Below, one piece after another: positions 19,201 to 27,865 of a DNA stretch of 64,000 nucleotides (position 1 is the stretch's first letter; each line of letters opens with the position of its first letter). Below the pieces are notes generated by a model, which saw nothing but the letters and a program-made list of their open reading frames with translations, did not search any database and had not been told where the DNA came from. Origin of the DNA: Ferruginibacter lapsinanis (GTDB lineage Bacteria > Bacteroidota > Bacteroidia > Chitinophagales > Chitinophagaceae); the NCBI RefSeq assembly GCF_020783315.1, contig NZ_CP086063.1, positions 3,391,340 to 3,455,339 of the forward strand. The letters run 5' to 3'. The position numbers were made by a program, and so were the translations under genes.

Positions 19201-20532
19201 AATGCTTCAGGAACATCTATCTGGAAAAAAACTTACCAAAAACTAATCATTAAGGATGTAGCTGTAGATGAAACAGGAAATTCATTTATAACCGGAGCCT
19301 TAGCAAAACCAGTAACGCTTACCGGCGGCATCATTGCAAACAGAAGTAATTTTTTTCTTACAAGAACAGATTTGGGTGGTACCGAAAACTGGACCGTATC
19401 AGCAGATTCTGCAATAAATAGCTATAGCGAAGGAAAGTCAATTGTTATAAACAATGATGAAGTACATCTATTAGGCGCCGTAAATAACTACAATACTACC
19501 CCAATTTTACCGCTACAATTTACACCGAATGATAATAGTACCACTGTTAGCAAATCGAGTTTATTTGTAACTATTTATAGCACTTCGGGGACATATAAAT
19601 CTACTTATATTAGTGATCCGATCATGTACGGCAATGCACTTGGTAACCTGCTGTTTGATAATTATAGATATACTTTATTATTCACCGGAAGGTTCAATAC
19701 TTCAGCAACAATAGTTAATGAGCCATTTTCTACCAATGGCAATGATGTTTCAGTTATGAAATATAGGCCCTATGATTGTGTTATGTCAACATTTGCTGAT
19801 GCCGGTCCTGATCAAAAAAAATGTCCGGCCCCAGATCCTGTTGCACTAGGTGCATGGTCGTTTTCTGCTTACAATATTTATAGCTGGACTTCATTCCCAG
19901 CCGGATTCTCATCTACTTCTGCAAGACCACTTGTTACTCCAACGGTAAATACAGACTATTATTTAAAGGCAACTAATATTTTGGGGCAAACAACATACGA
20001 TACTGTAAAAATTACTGTCAGCCCTGCACCCGAAATCTCTCTTCATAGTTGGGATACGATATTGTGTATTTCATCAGAAATGATCGTTGATAGAGAATTC
20101 GGCGTTAACACCTGTAATCCTGCAAATTCCTATCAATGGCAATCGAACTCTGGCAATGGCTATGTGGATCTGCAAGATGATAGTGTAACCAATACATATT
20201 TTGGAACCAAAGAACAGTACTTACGCATATTCTATTTGCCTCCTATCCCAACAGGCACCCAATTTAGATGTGTAGTTGATGGCAATTTGATCAGTAATTC
20301 ATTTACAATTTCTTTTAAAACACAGTGGATTAACAATACCGCCTACAGCAACAACTGGGAAAGTCCGGATAATTGGAGTTGCGGAGTAGTCCCGGATGCA
20401 AATACGGATGTTTATCTTGAAAATTGTGATATTCTTATTACCAGCCCTAATGCAATTTGTAGAAGTTTACAATTAACCCCAACGGCTAAAATAACTATAG
20501 CTCCGGGAGCCAAACTTACCATTACACATTAA
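16270..20532 (+). CDS. Large secreted repeat protein (sorting-domain-like propeller repeats, PKD, IPT/TIG)
   Basis: A 1420-residue extracellular protein. It has an N-terminal signal (hydrophobic LRILFLVASCILLYNIQVKAQ). Residues ~40-350 contain YCF48/BNR-like beta-propeller repeats (repeated K-T-x-NGG-x-W motifs). A PKD-like segment is at ~370-430 and an IPT/TIG module at ~437-515 (ITGFSPSIGTIGTVLTISG). A second PKD-like segment follows (~625-690), then SBBP-like repeats (~720-1150, with KLDSSGNYLW and DETGNSFITGAL). Ig-like Cys-paired repeats complete it. The last ~60 residues (NWESPDNWSCGVVPDANTDV... to LTITH) match neither a type A nor a type B T9SS sorting domain. It is probably a surface or secreted adhesin; the target is unknown. 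Confidence 0.8.
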   Translation: MISTQKCVWNNQLKCLRILFLVASCILLYNIQVKAQMRQIYLDNAEDDCEIEKLSFYSPSEGYVAFTYFIGYTIDSGRTFTKKFITLSNVDFNGYSVNLTFGFGIEGVKAFNKNALIVYGHYGFIPAILYSTDGGSTFKLVYQSQFSDNFSWIKDMIFPENNSIGYAIDDDRIFKTINGGLTWNVIAIQPRSFFNYLEAVDNNNVIAIAKEYGYTKMIKTSTGGSSWQNVTLPALQDIGISYGYFLTPNTGWINVFDHDNNEYIYKTTNGGLSWVAQNDPTVSSYLFEKMKFINDSVGYAIGGAFTIYKTIDNGKIWEPLPRNNQFTYLGYSHNDFQFISNNQFWAAGGHDFIELNTNASITLPKAYFKVERNGCTVNLINHSRNVYSYKWFVNNTQISTAYNTSYTHVYNKQADTIKLVVSNGIYTDTLTNYQYYNYPTLITGFSPSIGTIGTVLTISGSNLASFTSVNIGGIPASSASYSNDNIFATVENGASGNITVTSFPNCSSSTLNGFTYYPPLHIDLPVSFNDTTLCKNQKLVVTIQNTELNVRYELLDVIGNSYGYANGNGNTISFNVSNITSPEGDYRIMATGISSNLSMFFTNSFHISIEDYPKSDFTFNKVNIFPGERVDFKSRAVNAAQFDWLFYESTTTVSSTDKNPTNIKYVNPGQTLVKLVSISKNGCRDTLSKAGPYVINNNTNEDKCYINNIPDQDLYTTQKNSEKILSDFDDGYFLTGQGYAPQLKSRYGISKNISPNSGNSIYLAKYAKNGILNWYIYFPKSGSFNDIQKDNSGNTFIVGEANKDAFLILSNGDTVLVAAPPTSAASAYNGFIIKLDSSGNYLWHTVMYNTVARPNSSYPIKGAIPDKLKIRNNAIYVTGYFSTNISYCKNASIANIISLTDPGGSTEITNNFISKIDTEGSVVWNTYIENTGPNANIGIDNLNNLYLAGNYKGIVKIHDIVNTYQLPISDSSYLLKFNASGTSIWKKTYQKLIIKDVAVDETGNSFITGALAKPVTLTGGIIANRSNFFLTRTDLGGTENWTVSADSAINSYSEGKSIVINNDEVHLLGAVNNYNTTPILPLQFTPNDNSTTVSKSSLFVTIYSTSGTYKSTYISDPIMYGNALGNLLFDNYRYTLLFTGRFNTSATIVNEPFSTNGNDVSVMKYRPYDCVMSTFADAGPDQKKCPAPDPVALGAWSFSAYNIYSWTSFPAGFSSTSARPLVTPTVNTDYYLKATNILGQTTYDTVKITVSPAPEISLHSWDTILCISSEMIVDREFGVNTCNPANSYQWQSNSGNGYVDLQDDSVTNTYFGTKEQYLRIFYLPPIPTGTQFRCVVDGNLISNSFTISFKTQWINNTAYSNNWESPDNWSCGVVPDANTDVYLENCDILITSPNAICRSLQLTPTAKITIAPGAKLTITH

Positions 20533-20606
20533 ATTTTGTTCCTTTCCTTTTGTAATCATTTAATAATTATGTGGCAAAAGGGTATTTTTTTACTCGGTAC
20601 AAATTT

Positions 20607-20614
20607 TACATTTG
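20607..20614 (+). promoter_or_regulatory. Bacteroidota -7 box before the DUF6498 gene
   Basis: TACATTTG fits TAnnTTTG and ends 4 bp before the ATG at 20619. It argues against the earlier GTG start at 20571. Confidence 0.4.
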
Positions 20615-20618
20615 TAAT

Positions 20619-21353
20619 ATGTTCACAAACATAAACCAACGACCATCCGTTTTTTTTATTTTTCTGTTAAACCTGGTTCCTATCTGGGGCGTTATCCATT
20701 GGGGATGGACGCCTTTTTATGTGTTTTACCTTTTTTGGTTGGAGACCTTGGTCGTATCAATTTTTAATGCCATAAAAATAATAGCTTGCCGCGGAGATGA
20801 ATACGATGTGAAATTACATTCAAGCAATCACAAGTTTGCAGATATACATGTAAACCATTGGTCGCATATCGGTAAAGCGTTACGATATTTTTTTATTCGT
20901 TTAGCGATCTTTTTCTTTTACCTCATTTTTATAGTTGTATTTATTGGCTTTTTTGCTTCAAATAAAACAGGTGGAAGTGGATTAAGTATATTGAATGTGA
21001 TCATTTTCAGAAATGAAACTTTCAACTATACACTTTTGGCATTTATATTAAATCAGGTTGGGCAACTGATCTTTGATTTTTATTCAAACGGGGATTATAA
21101 AAAGGTACACCCTTCCGACTTTGCAAGCATCTTCGACGGCAGACAGTTAGTGGTACATGTTGCAGTAGTACTTGGTGGTGTTATTGGTGCACAGGGAAAA
21201 ATATTCAATACCAAAATAGAGCCGAATTATGTGGCTATTATTGTTGTTAGTATCTTCTGCGTAGTAAAATCTATTTATGAAGTATTTATATTCAAACAAC
21301 AACAAAGCATGATAGAAGAAAGACAGAAAATACCTGCAGAAGCTATTCAATAA
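20619..21353 (+). CDS. DUF6498-type membrane protein
   Basis: A 244-residue integral membrane protein from the ATG at 20619, chosen because a TACATTTG promoter box sits just before it. About six hydrophobic segments are visible, starting with PSVFFIFLLNLVPIWGVIHWGW followed by the aromatic FYVFYLFWLETLVVSIFNAIKI. That N-terminal pattern and the length fit the DUF6498 family of uncharacterised membrane proteins. No catalytic motif is obvious. It appears monocistronic. Confidence 0.7.
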   Translation: MFTNINQRPSVFFIFLLNLVPIWGVIHWGWTPFYVFYLFWLETLVVSIFNAIKIIACRGDEYDVKLHSSNHKFADIHVNHWSHIGKALRYFFIRLAIFFFYLIFIVVFIGFFASNKTGGSGLSILNVIIFRNETFNYTLLAFILNQVGQLIFDFYSNGDYKKVHPSDFASIFDGRQLVVHVAVVLGGVIGAQGKIFNTKIEPNYVAIIVVSIFCVVKSIYEVFIFKQQQSMIEERQKIPAEAIQ

Positions 21354-21402
21354 AATTAAGGAAACTAATAACAGGTCTGACTTCCGGTAGATTAAGTAAA
21401 AA

Positions 21403-22896
21403 TCACATTATATAGTCCGCTAATTCCTCTGCAATCTTTCTATCATTACTTAAACGGGGGACTTTATTTTGCCCTCCCAATTTCCCCTGACTTTTCATGT
21501 AATCGATAAAACTATTTTTTCTAAGTGGAGATATTTTTAATTGTTCTAAAATATTCCCCCCGATCAGGTCATCGTAATAAACATTTTTCAGTCGTAAGTT
21601 ATCATCTACCTTCTTTGCAAATGACACCAGATCAGCAGGCGTTTTTTCGAATTCAATAAACCATTCATGATAACTCTTTCCTGCATCGGTAGATATTTTC
21701 GGAGCTACTGTAAATTCTGTGATCTTAATATTTTCTTCGTCGGCCGCTGCCAATAAAGCCGCCTCTACTTCTTCCCCTATCACATGCTCTCCAAAGGCAG
21801 AGATAAAATGCTTTGTTCTACCGGTAACGACTAAACGATAAGGATCTGTAGAAACAAATTTTACCGTATCTCCGATATTGTAAGCCCATAATCCTGCATT
21901 ATTGTTAATGATCAACGCATAATTCTCTCCAACCTTCACATCTTTTAAAGAAAGCCTGGTAGGATGCTCATTGAAAATTTCTCCGGCAGGTACAAATTCA
22001 AAAAATATTCCACTATTCGTATTCAACAATAAGCCCTCCGCTTTTTGGCTATCTTGAAAGGCAAAAAAACCTTCACTTGCAGGAAACAATTCAATAGTAT
22101 CAATTTTTCTTCCTATGCTCTCAAATAATTTGGCCTTATAAGGTTCGAAGTTTACACCACCTTGTACCATCACACTAAAATTGGGGAATAATTCTCCGAT
22201 CTTTTTACCACTCTTTTCTTCCAGCCTGTCAAAATACATTTGCATCCATGGTGGTATACCACTGATCATGGTCATATCCTGATCAATTGTTTCCTCTACG
22301 ATCTTATCCAGTTTTTCTTCCCACTCTTCAATACAATTGGTTTCGTAGCTGGGCAATTGATTAGCTCTGAGATATTTCGGAACATGGTGATTTACAATAC
22401 CACTCAATCTCCCTGTTGGAACACCACCTACCCTTGTTAATTCCGGAGAGCCACTTAAAAAGATCAATTTACCATCGGCGAATTTCATGTTCCCTGTTTC
22501 TGCCATATAGCATAACAATGCATTCCGAGCTGTACTGATATGGTTATGTATAGATTCCTTTGAAATTGGAATATATTTTACTCCACTGGTGGTGCCGCTT
22601 GTTTTGGCAAAATAAATAGGTTGGCCTTTCCACAAAATATTATGTTTCCCTTCCTTCACCTTTTCGATATAAGACTTGAACTGTTCGTAATCTCTGATAG
22701 GCACCTGCTTTACAAAGTCTTCGTATGACTTTATTGTATTGAAAGAATGATCCTTACCAAACTCAGTTTTAGCACCCACTTTTATCAGATGATTAAAAAT
22801 ATGCTGCTGATCATGCACAGCAGTTTCCATTCCTTTTTTGATCTGTTTATATATATACCCGGCGAAAGGTTTTGCCAGAAAAGATTTTATTTTCAT
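21403..22896 (-). CDS. GH3-family acyl-adenylate-forming enzyme
   Basis: A 497-residue protein of the GH3 family, best known from plant jasmonate/auxin amido synthetases. The ATP/AMP-binding motif YFAKTSGTTSGVKYIPISKES is at residues ~95-115. A second adenylate-binding region lies at ELFPASEGFFAFQ, and the hinge to the C-terminal domain at YRLVVTGRTKHFISAFGEHVIGEEVE. Members activate a carboxylate as an acyl-adenylate and transfer it to an amine. The bacterial substrate is unknown. Full length, monocistronic, with an inverted repeat in the gap upstream. Confidence 0.85.
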   Translation of the reverse strand: MKIKSFLAKPFAGYIYKQIKKGMETAVHDQQHIFNHLIKVGAKTEFGKDHSFNTIKSYEDFVKQVPIRDYEQFKSYIEKVKEGKHNILWKGQPIYFAKTSGTTSGVKYIPISKESIHNHISTARNALLCYMAETGNMKFADGKLIFLSGSPELTRVGGVPTGRLSGIVNHHVPKYLRANQLPSYETNCIEEWEEKLDKIVEETIDQDMTMISGIPPWMQMYFDRLEEKSGKKIGELFPNFSVMVQGGVNFEPYKAKLFESIGRKIDTIELFPASEGFFAFQDSQKAEGLLLNTNSGIFFEFVPAGEIFNEHPTRLSLKDVKVGENYALIINNNAGLWAYNIGDTVKFVSTDPYRLVVTGRTKHFISAFGEHVIGEEVEAALLAAADEENIKITEFTVAPKISTDAGKSYHEWFIEFEKTPADLVSFAKKVDDNLRLKNVYYDDLIGGNILEQLKISPLRKNSFIDYMKSQGKLGGQNKVPRLSNDRKIAEELADYIM

Positions 22897-22916
22897 ATGA
22901 TTCTATTACACGAATT

Positions 22917-23006
22917 TAATGCACTAATTACATGAATTAGAAAATAAAATTAATACAATTTCATCCTAACAAATGCACAAAAATTCGTGTAATTCGTGCA
23001 ATTAGA
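22917..23006. repeat. Imperfect inverted repeat with ATTCGTGTAATT cores
   Basis: The arm at 22983-23006 (AATTCGTGTAATTCGTGC...) and the reverse complement of 22917-22938 differ at two positions plus one indel over ~22 bp. The spacer is 44 bp. The repeat lies in the gap between the GH3 and DUF4258 genes, both minus strand. The same core occurs inside the PLP-protein gene at 59192-59229. Confidence 0.7.
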
Positions 23007-23028
23007 AATAAGTAGTGCGATAAAAAAT

Positions 23029-23439
23029 TTATTTACAGTCGCATGCCCAATCCCGATCAAGATCTATTACCGTAACCAGCACTAATTCGTTTCCCTCTTT
23101 CGGAGCCACCACTACCCTCACATGCTGCTTATCATGTGTGATACCTTCCAAAGGATAAGTCCTGCCTCTATCATCTTTTTCAATTTTCTCATAATTGATA
23201 GTACCGTTCTTAATAACTTCCACCACTTCGCTTTCATCAATATGCCTGCAATCCATCCTGCAACGGGCATGTTTCGTAAAGATCAGATCTTTAAAATTTC
23301 TGTCAAACCCCTCATTAACAGGGACTTTTACATCCGTGTTCTGTGTGGTTGGATAATGTCCCCGTTGATTCTTTTTAACATAAAAAAGCAAGAGGGCCGC
23401 GGCCATCAATAGTATATATGGGAGATATTTTTTAAGCAT
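23029..23439 (-). CDS. Membrane-anchored DUF4258 protein
   Basis: A 136-residue protein with a single N-terminal transmembrane helix (YILLMAAALLLFYV) and short linker, then a DUF4258 domain at residues ~50-130. It shows the typical FTKHARCRMDCRHIDESEVVEVIKNG start, where His and Arg are conserved in the family, and the RTYPLEGITHDKQHVRVVVAP core. It ends in a Cys pair (WACDCK). The DUF4258 fold is small and its function is not known. The anchored form faces the periplasm or cytoplasm depending on orientation. It is divergent from mtaB with almost no gap. Confidence 0.75.
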   Translation of the reverse strand: MLKKYLPYILLMAAALLLFYVKKNQRGHYPTTQNTDVKVPVNEGFDRNFKDLIFTKHARCRMDCRHIDESEVVEVIKNGTINYEKIEKDDRGRTYPLEGITHDKQHVRVVVAPKEGNELVLVTVIDLDRDWACDCK

Positions 23440-23499
23440 TTCTGCAAAGATGCAGAAAGAAAATCGAGGAAAATCACAAAAAACCTTAAAATCATGGGC

Positions 23500-23507
23500 T
23501 ATCTTTG
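23500..23507 (+). promoter_or_regulatory. -7 promoter box for mtaB
   Basis: TATCTTTG matches TAnnTTTG exactly, 8 bp before the ATG at 23516. Transcription would start almost at the start codon, giving a near-leaderless mRNA. Confidence 0.55.
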
Positions 23508-23515
23508 CAAACTTG

Positions 23516-24790
23516 ATGAAATCAGTAGCACTACATACACTAGGCTGTAAGCTTAATTATTCAGAAACCTCTACTATTGGCAGGTTGTTGGAAAACGATG
23601 GCTTTGTCAAAAAAGATTTTGATGAAGTAGCTGATGTATATGTCATTAACACCTGCAGCGTTACGGAAAATGCCGATAAAGAATGTCGTTCCTTGGTAAG
23701 GCGTATTCAGCGTAAAGCCCCCGAAGCAATGGTGGTGATCACCGGTTGCTATGCACAGCTAAAACCCAAAGAAATTGCAGAAATACCGGGGGTTGATCTT
23801 GTTTTAGGCGCTGCAGAAAAATTCAACATTTCTCAGCATTTAAAAGAGATCACCAAAGGTAATAGTGCAAAAATCTGCAGTTGTGATATTGAAGATGTAA
23901 ACACCTTTACTGCTTCTTATTCTATGAATGACCGCACAAGGACATTTTTGAAAGTCCAGGATGGATGTAACTACAATTGCTCTTTTTGTACCATACCAAT
24001 GGCACGTGGTAAAAGCCGGAGTGATAGTGTTACCAGTGTTATTGACAATGTTAAAGAGATCGCATCCCAGGGTGGAAAAGAAATTGTATTGACAGGAATT
24101 AATTTAGGGGATTACAATACCTCCCACTCCATAAAAGGGTCATTAAATTCTGAAACGCAAAATTTCTTTTCTCTCATACAGGAATTAGACAAAATTGATG
24201 GCATTGAACGCTACAGGATCTCTTCTATCGAGCCTAATTTGCTAACCAACGATATCATTGAGTTTGTAAGCAACAGCAAAAAGTTCATGCCGCACTTTCA
24301 TATCCCTTTGCAAAGTGGCAGCAATAAAATTTTAGGCTTAATGAGAAGGCGCTACAAAAAAGAATTGTATGCAGAAAGAGTTGGCCTAATAAAAACGCTG
24401 ATGCCACATTGTTGTATTGGCGTGGATGTAATTGTTGGTTTTCCTGGCGAGACAGATGAAGACTTTAAAGAAACATTTGACTTCCTTCACAGTATTGATA
24501 TTTCATATCTCCATGTATTTACCTATTCTGAAAGAGCAAATACAGTTGCATTGGATATAAAACCAGTTGTTCCTATTCATGTCAGAAACGAAAGAAACAA
24601 ACAACTGCGTAATTTAAGCTATCAAAAAATGCAGTACTTTACCACTCAGCATATTGGTGAAACCAGAAAAGTGTTATTTGAGGGACAAAACAAAAACGGA
24701 ATGATGGAAGGTTATACAGATAATTATATCAAAATAGCGGCTCCTTATTCTGCAACACTTGAGAACAATATCGTTGACTGGAAAATATAA
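23516..24790 (+). CDS. mtaB: tRNA t6A37 methylthiotransferase MtaB
   Basis: A 424-residue radical-SAM enzyme that adds a methylthio group to t6A37 of ANN-decoding tRNAs. The UPF0004 domain has Cys in TLGCKLNYSET, NTCSVTENAD and GCYAQLKPKE for the auxiliary 4Fe-4S cluster. The radical-SAM cluster motif is CNYNCSFCTIPMARGKSRS. LQSGSNKILGLMRRRY and GVDVIVGFPGETDEDF follow, and the C-terminus is TRAM-like. The start at 23516 was chosen over 23450 because the earlier start would place a promoter box inside the gene and add an unconserved tail. The t6A synthase gene lies 6 kb away. Confidence 0.92.
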   Translation: MKSVALHTLGCKLNYSETSTIGRLLENDGFVKKDFDEVADVYVINTCSVTENADKECRSLVRRIQRKAPEAMVVITGCYAQLKPKEIAEIPGVDLVLGAAEKFNISQHLKEITKGNSAKICSCDIEDVNTFTASYSMNDRTRTFLKVQDGCNYNCSFCTIPMARGKSRSDSVTSVIDNVKEIASQGGKEIVLTGINLGDYNTSHSIKGSLNSETQNFFSLIQELDKIDGIERYRISSIEPNLLTNDIIEFVSNSKKFMPHFHIPLQSGSNKILGLMRRRYKKELYAERVGLIKTLMPHCCIGVDVIVGFPGETDEDFKETFDFLHSIDISYLHVFTYSERANTVALDIKPVVPIHVRNERNKQLRNLSYQKMQYFTTQHIGETRKVLFEGQNKNGMMEGYTDNYIKIAAPYSATLENNIVDWKI

Positions 24791-24814
24791 TTGTCTATTA
24801 TTCACTCCTACAAC

Positions 24815-25945
24815 ATGCCACAATTATCTGTTTGGGAAAAAGAAAGTTTTTTTGCACCGCAAGATGTAATTATTGTTGGCAGTGGTTTTACCGGCCTATG
24901 GAGCGCCTTGCATTTACAACAACTACATCCTCATTATAAGATAACCATACTCGAAAGAGGCATCATTCCTACAGGTGCAAGCACCCGTAATGCAGGGTTC
25001 AGTTGCTTCGGCAGTCCTACAGAGCTATTGCATGATGAGGCATTGATGGGAGAAGAAAAGATGTTGCAATTGGTTGAAATGCGCTATAAAGGCTTACTCG
25101 AAATAAAAAAATATTTTACCGCCGATGAAATCGATTACGATCCATGCGGTGGTTATGAATGCTTTACAAACAAAGAAAATATTTGGGATACCTGTATATC
25201 AAATATTGATTGGCTGAATAGCAAATTAAAAAACATCACCAATGCAGAAAATACATTCAGTGTTGCAGACAGCAAAATTTCTGATTTTGGTTTTAGTGGT
25301 ATAGCCCATTTAATAGAAAACAAATTTGAAGGTGCTTTACACTCAGGCAAACTGGTGCAAGCCTTGCAAAAAAAAGTACAACAGGCAGGCGTGCAAATTT
25401 TATGTGGCATTGAAGTAATCAGTTATCAAGAGAACAGTAATTCTGTAGAGATCACAACTTCTGCTGCTACATTTACTGCCAAACAATTATTGCTTTGTAC
25501 CAATGCTTTTACCAATGAATTAATTCCTGCAATAGACGTTATCCCTAACCGTGGGCAGGTGCTCCTCACTTCCCCCATCGAGGATCTAAAGATCAAAGGA
25601 ACATTTCATTTTGATGAAGGATATTATTATTTCAGAAACCTGGGTAACCGTTTGTTACTAGGCGGCGCCAGAAATAAAGCTTTTTCTGAAGAAAATACTA
25701 CTGCTATGCAAACCACCGAAACCATTGAGAAAGCGCTCAATGATTTTATTCAAACATATTTATTACCTAAAACCTCATACACGATCACCGATAAATGGAG
25801 TGGCATAATGGCCATGGGCAGTGATAAATTACCACTTGTTCAGGCTATTACTGATAAAGTATTTTGCTGCGTAAGAATGAGCGGAATGGGAGTTGCACTT
25901 GCCCCTGTTGCATCTAAGGAGATTGCTCAAATAATGAACCAGTAA
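24815..25945 (+). CDS. FAD-dependent oxidoreductase (DAO family)
   Basis: A 376-residue flavoprotein from the ATG at 24815; a TTG at 24791 is an alternative that directly abuts mtaB. The dinucleotide-binding motif is DVIIVGSGFTGLWSALHLQQL, followed by the acidic strand end ITILERG and GASTRNAGFSCFGSP. The C-terminal IMAMGSDKLPLVQ and SGMGVALAPVASKEIAQ match the D-amino-acid oxidase superfamily, near gamma-glutamylputrescine or glycine oxidase types. It would oxidatively deaminate an amine or amino acid; the substrate is unknown. Probably cotranscribed with mtaB. Confidence 0.82.
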   Translation: MPQLSVWEKESFFAPQDVIIVGSGFTGLWSALHLQQLHPHYKITILERGIIPTGASTRNAGFSCFGSPTELLHDEALMGEEKMLQLVEMRYKGLLEIKKYFTADEIDYDPCGGYECFTNKENIWDTCISNIDWLNSKLKNITNAENTFSVADSKISDFGFSGIAHLIENKFEGALHSGKLVQALQKKVQQAGVQILCGIEVISYQENSNSVEITTSAATFTAKQLLLCTNAFTNELIPAIDVIPNRGQVLLTSPIEDLKIKGTFHFDEGYYYFRNLGNRLLLGGARNKAFSEENTTAMQTTETIEKALNDFIQTYLLPKTSYTITDKWSGIMAMGSDKLPLVQAITDKVFCCVRMSGMGVALAPVASKEIAQIMNQ

Positions 25946-26011
25946 AACATTTGCAAAGCTTTATAATCTTCAGATAAATCCATTTTATATCTTTACAACA
26001 TATTTATTTAT

Positions 26012-26830
26012 ATGATAAAAAAACTACTCCCGGCGTTACTCGTTTTTTTTGCATCAGCATGTAACAACAATAGTACCACCGACGATCCGTCAATTGATAC
26101 TCCTCCTTCAGGAATTGCCGCTCCTCAAAATATTGGTGTAAATATCATCAGTGTTTACCCACATGATACAAGTGCCTATACGCAAGGATTACAAATACAC
26201 AATGGCAAATTTTACGAAGGAACCGGTGATTTCGAAAGATCTTCTTTAAGAATTACCGATATCAAAACCGGAAAGGTAGAACACAAACACATGATGGGCT
26301 CCGAAGAGATCTTTGGAGAAGGGATTACGATATTCAACGATAAGATATACCAACTTACCTGGAAAAATCATATTGTAAATGTGTATGATGTGAACAATAT
26401 AGACAAACCAATAAAAACTTTTAATTGGCCATACGAAGGCTGGGGCATTACACATAATGGCAAAGACCTGATTGTAAGCGATGGCAGTGCCAATTTATAT
26501 TTTGTGAATGCTGAAGATTTTAAAGTAAAAACTACTTTACAGGTGGTGGATAACCAAGGACCAATAAATGAAATTAACGAACTGGAATATATTAACGGTT
26601 ATGTTTATGCGAATGTGTACACATCAGACTACATTATAAAAATTGATCCTGCTAATGGGCACGTTGTAGGGAAAATAAGCTTACCCGGTCTATTACAACA
26701 ATATGCTCCCGGCTATCAATTAGAACAAGGTGAAGTACTGAATGGTATTGCGTATGACAGCACTACAAAGAAAATGTACATCACTGGAAAAGATTGGCCT
26801 AAGTTGTTTGAAGTGACTTTAGCGGAATAG
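26012..26830 (+). CDS. Glutaminyl-peptide cyclotransferase lipoprotein
   Basis: A 272-residue protein with a lipoprotein signal (MIKKLLPALLVFFASAC, lipobox ASAC, Cys17) and a linker of Asn, Ser and Thr. A five-bladed propeller of the plant-type glutamine cyclotransferase family follows. Typical features are PHDTSAYTQGLQIHNGKFYEGTG at ~50, EEIFGEGITIFNDKIYQLTWK at ~95 and LEYINGYVYANVY late in the chain. It converts N-terminal glutamine to pyroglutamate, probably on the periplasmic or outer surface. In Bacteroidota this fits T9SS cargo, whose mature N-termini are often pyroglutamate; that link is inference. Confidence 0.88.
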   Translation: MIKKLLPALLVFFASACNNNSTTDDPSIDTPPSGIAAPQNIGVNIISVYPHDTSAYTQGLQIHNGKFYEGTGDFERSSLRITDIKTGKVEHKHMMGSEEIFGEGITIFNDKIYQLTWKNHIVNVYDVNNIDKPIKTFNWPYEGWGITHNGKDLIVSDGSANLYFVNAEDFKVKTTLQVVDNQGPINEINELEYINGYVYANVYTSDYIIKIDPANGHVVGKISLPGLLQQYAPGYQLEQGEVLNGIAYDSTTKKMYITGKDWPKLFEVTLAE

Positions 26831-26896
26831 TTTTTAGTTTTTTCTATTATTTACAGGAGTTTGTGAATCAAAAGAAACTTAACTGTGAACAAAAAA

Positions 26897-27820
26897 CTAT
26901 GAACTTACCTCCCCTTTCCATCCTATCAATATCACGCCGATAATTACCAAAATGGTTCCGATTATTTGTCCGGAAAAAATATGCTCACCCAACACATAAT
27001 GCGCCTGTAAAATAGTAGACACAGGACCGATACTAGATATGATCGCTACATTATTAGCACCAATCTTTTTTATTGCATTAGATACAAAAAAAGTTGGTAT
27101 CACAGTCGCTACCACTCCCAATATCAATCCATACCATAATAATGGCGTAGAAAAATGATGTATCGTATTACCTGCCACAAAGTAATGCACTAGCACACCA
27201 ATTGATGAGGCGATCATAGCATACGCTGTAAATCTTGTAGCACCAGTTTGCGGAATTAATTTACCGCTACCGGCAATATAAGCAGCGAACGTAATGGCAC
27301 ATAAAAAAATAAAAAAACTACCCAAAAAGAAATTCGGATTGGATGTATTTATTTTTAACTCGCCGAAATAAGCAATCCCAATACCCACATAAGTCAGTAG
27401 CAACGCCAGTTTTTGAACAGTTTTTATTTTTTGCTTAAATACTGCCGCATTCATCAATACCACAAATGTTGGATACAGAAATAAGATCAATCGCTCTAAC
27501 CCTGCAGAGATATATTGCAAGCCGATAAAATCAAACAAACTACTTAAATAATATCCGGCCAATCCCAAGCCAATCACATACACCCATTGCTTTTTTGTAA
27601 AAGAAGCACTTGTAGTTGTTTTGCTGGCAAATAAACCAATGGCCACATAAAAAGGTAAGGCAAAGATCATACGCAAGGCAAGCAATGTCACGGCATCCAC
27701 TGTTGTATTCATAAATGCATGTTTTACAATTACCGCTTTGGTAGAAAACAACAATGCACCGATAAACGCAATGATAAACCCCGCTACATATTTTTTGTTA
27801 TTACTTTTTTCTTCCGTCAT
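26897..27820 (-). CDS. EamA/DMT-family transporter
   Basis: A 307-residue membrane protein with ten predicted segments in two EamA repeats: GFIIAFIGALLFSTKAVIVKHAF starts the first, and FFLGSFFIFLCAITFAAYIA the second. The last helices carry FSGQIIGTILVIIGVILIGW. Members export metabolites such as amino acids; the substrate cannot be assigned. It lies downstream of dapD on the minus strand, but a terminator separates them. Confidence 0.88.
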   Translation of the reverse strand: MTEEKSNNKKYVAGFIIAFIGALLFSTKAVIVKHAFMNTTVDAVTLLALRMIFALPFYVAIGLFASKTTTSASFTKKQWVYVIGLGLAGYYLSSLFDFIGLQYISAGLERLILFLYPTFVVLMNAAVFKQKIKTVQKLALLLTYVGIGIAYFGELKINTSNPNFFLGSFFIFLCAITFAAYIAGSGKLIPQTGATRFTAYAMIASSIGVLVHYFVAGNTIHHFSTPLLWYGLILGVVATVIPTFFVSNAIKKIGANNVAIISSIGPVSTILQAHYVLGEHIFSGQIIGTILVIIGVILIGWKGEVSS

Positions 27821-27833
27821 GCCTATAAATTAA

Positions 27834-27858
27834 AAAGTCCCGATTTTTTCGGGACTTT
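27834..27858 (-). terminator. Rho-independent terminator after dapD
   Basis: The 10-bp stem AAAGTCCCGA/TCGGGACTTT with a 5-base loop is followed on the minus strand by TTTTTAATTT. Confidence 0.85.
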
Positions 27859-27865
27859 AATTTTT

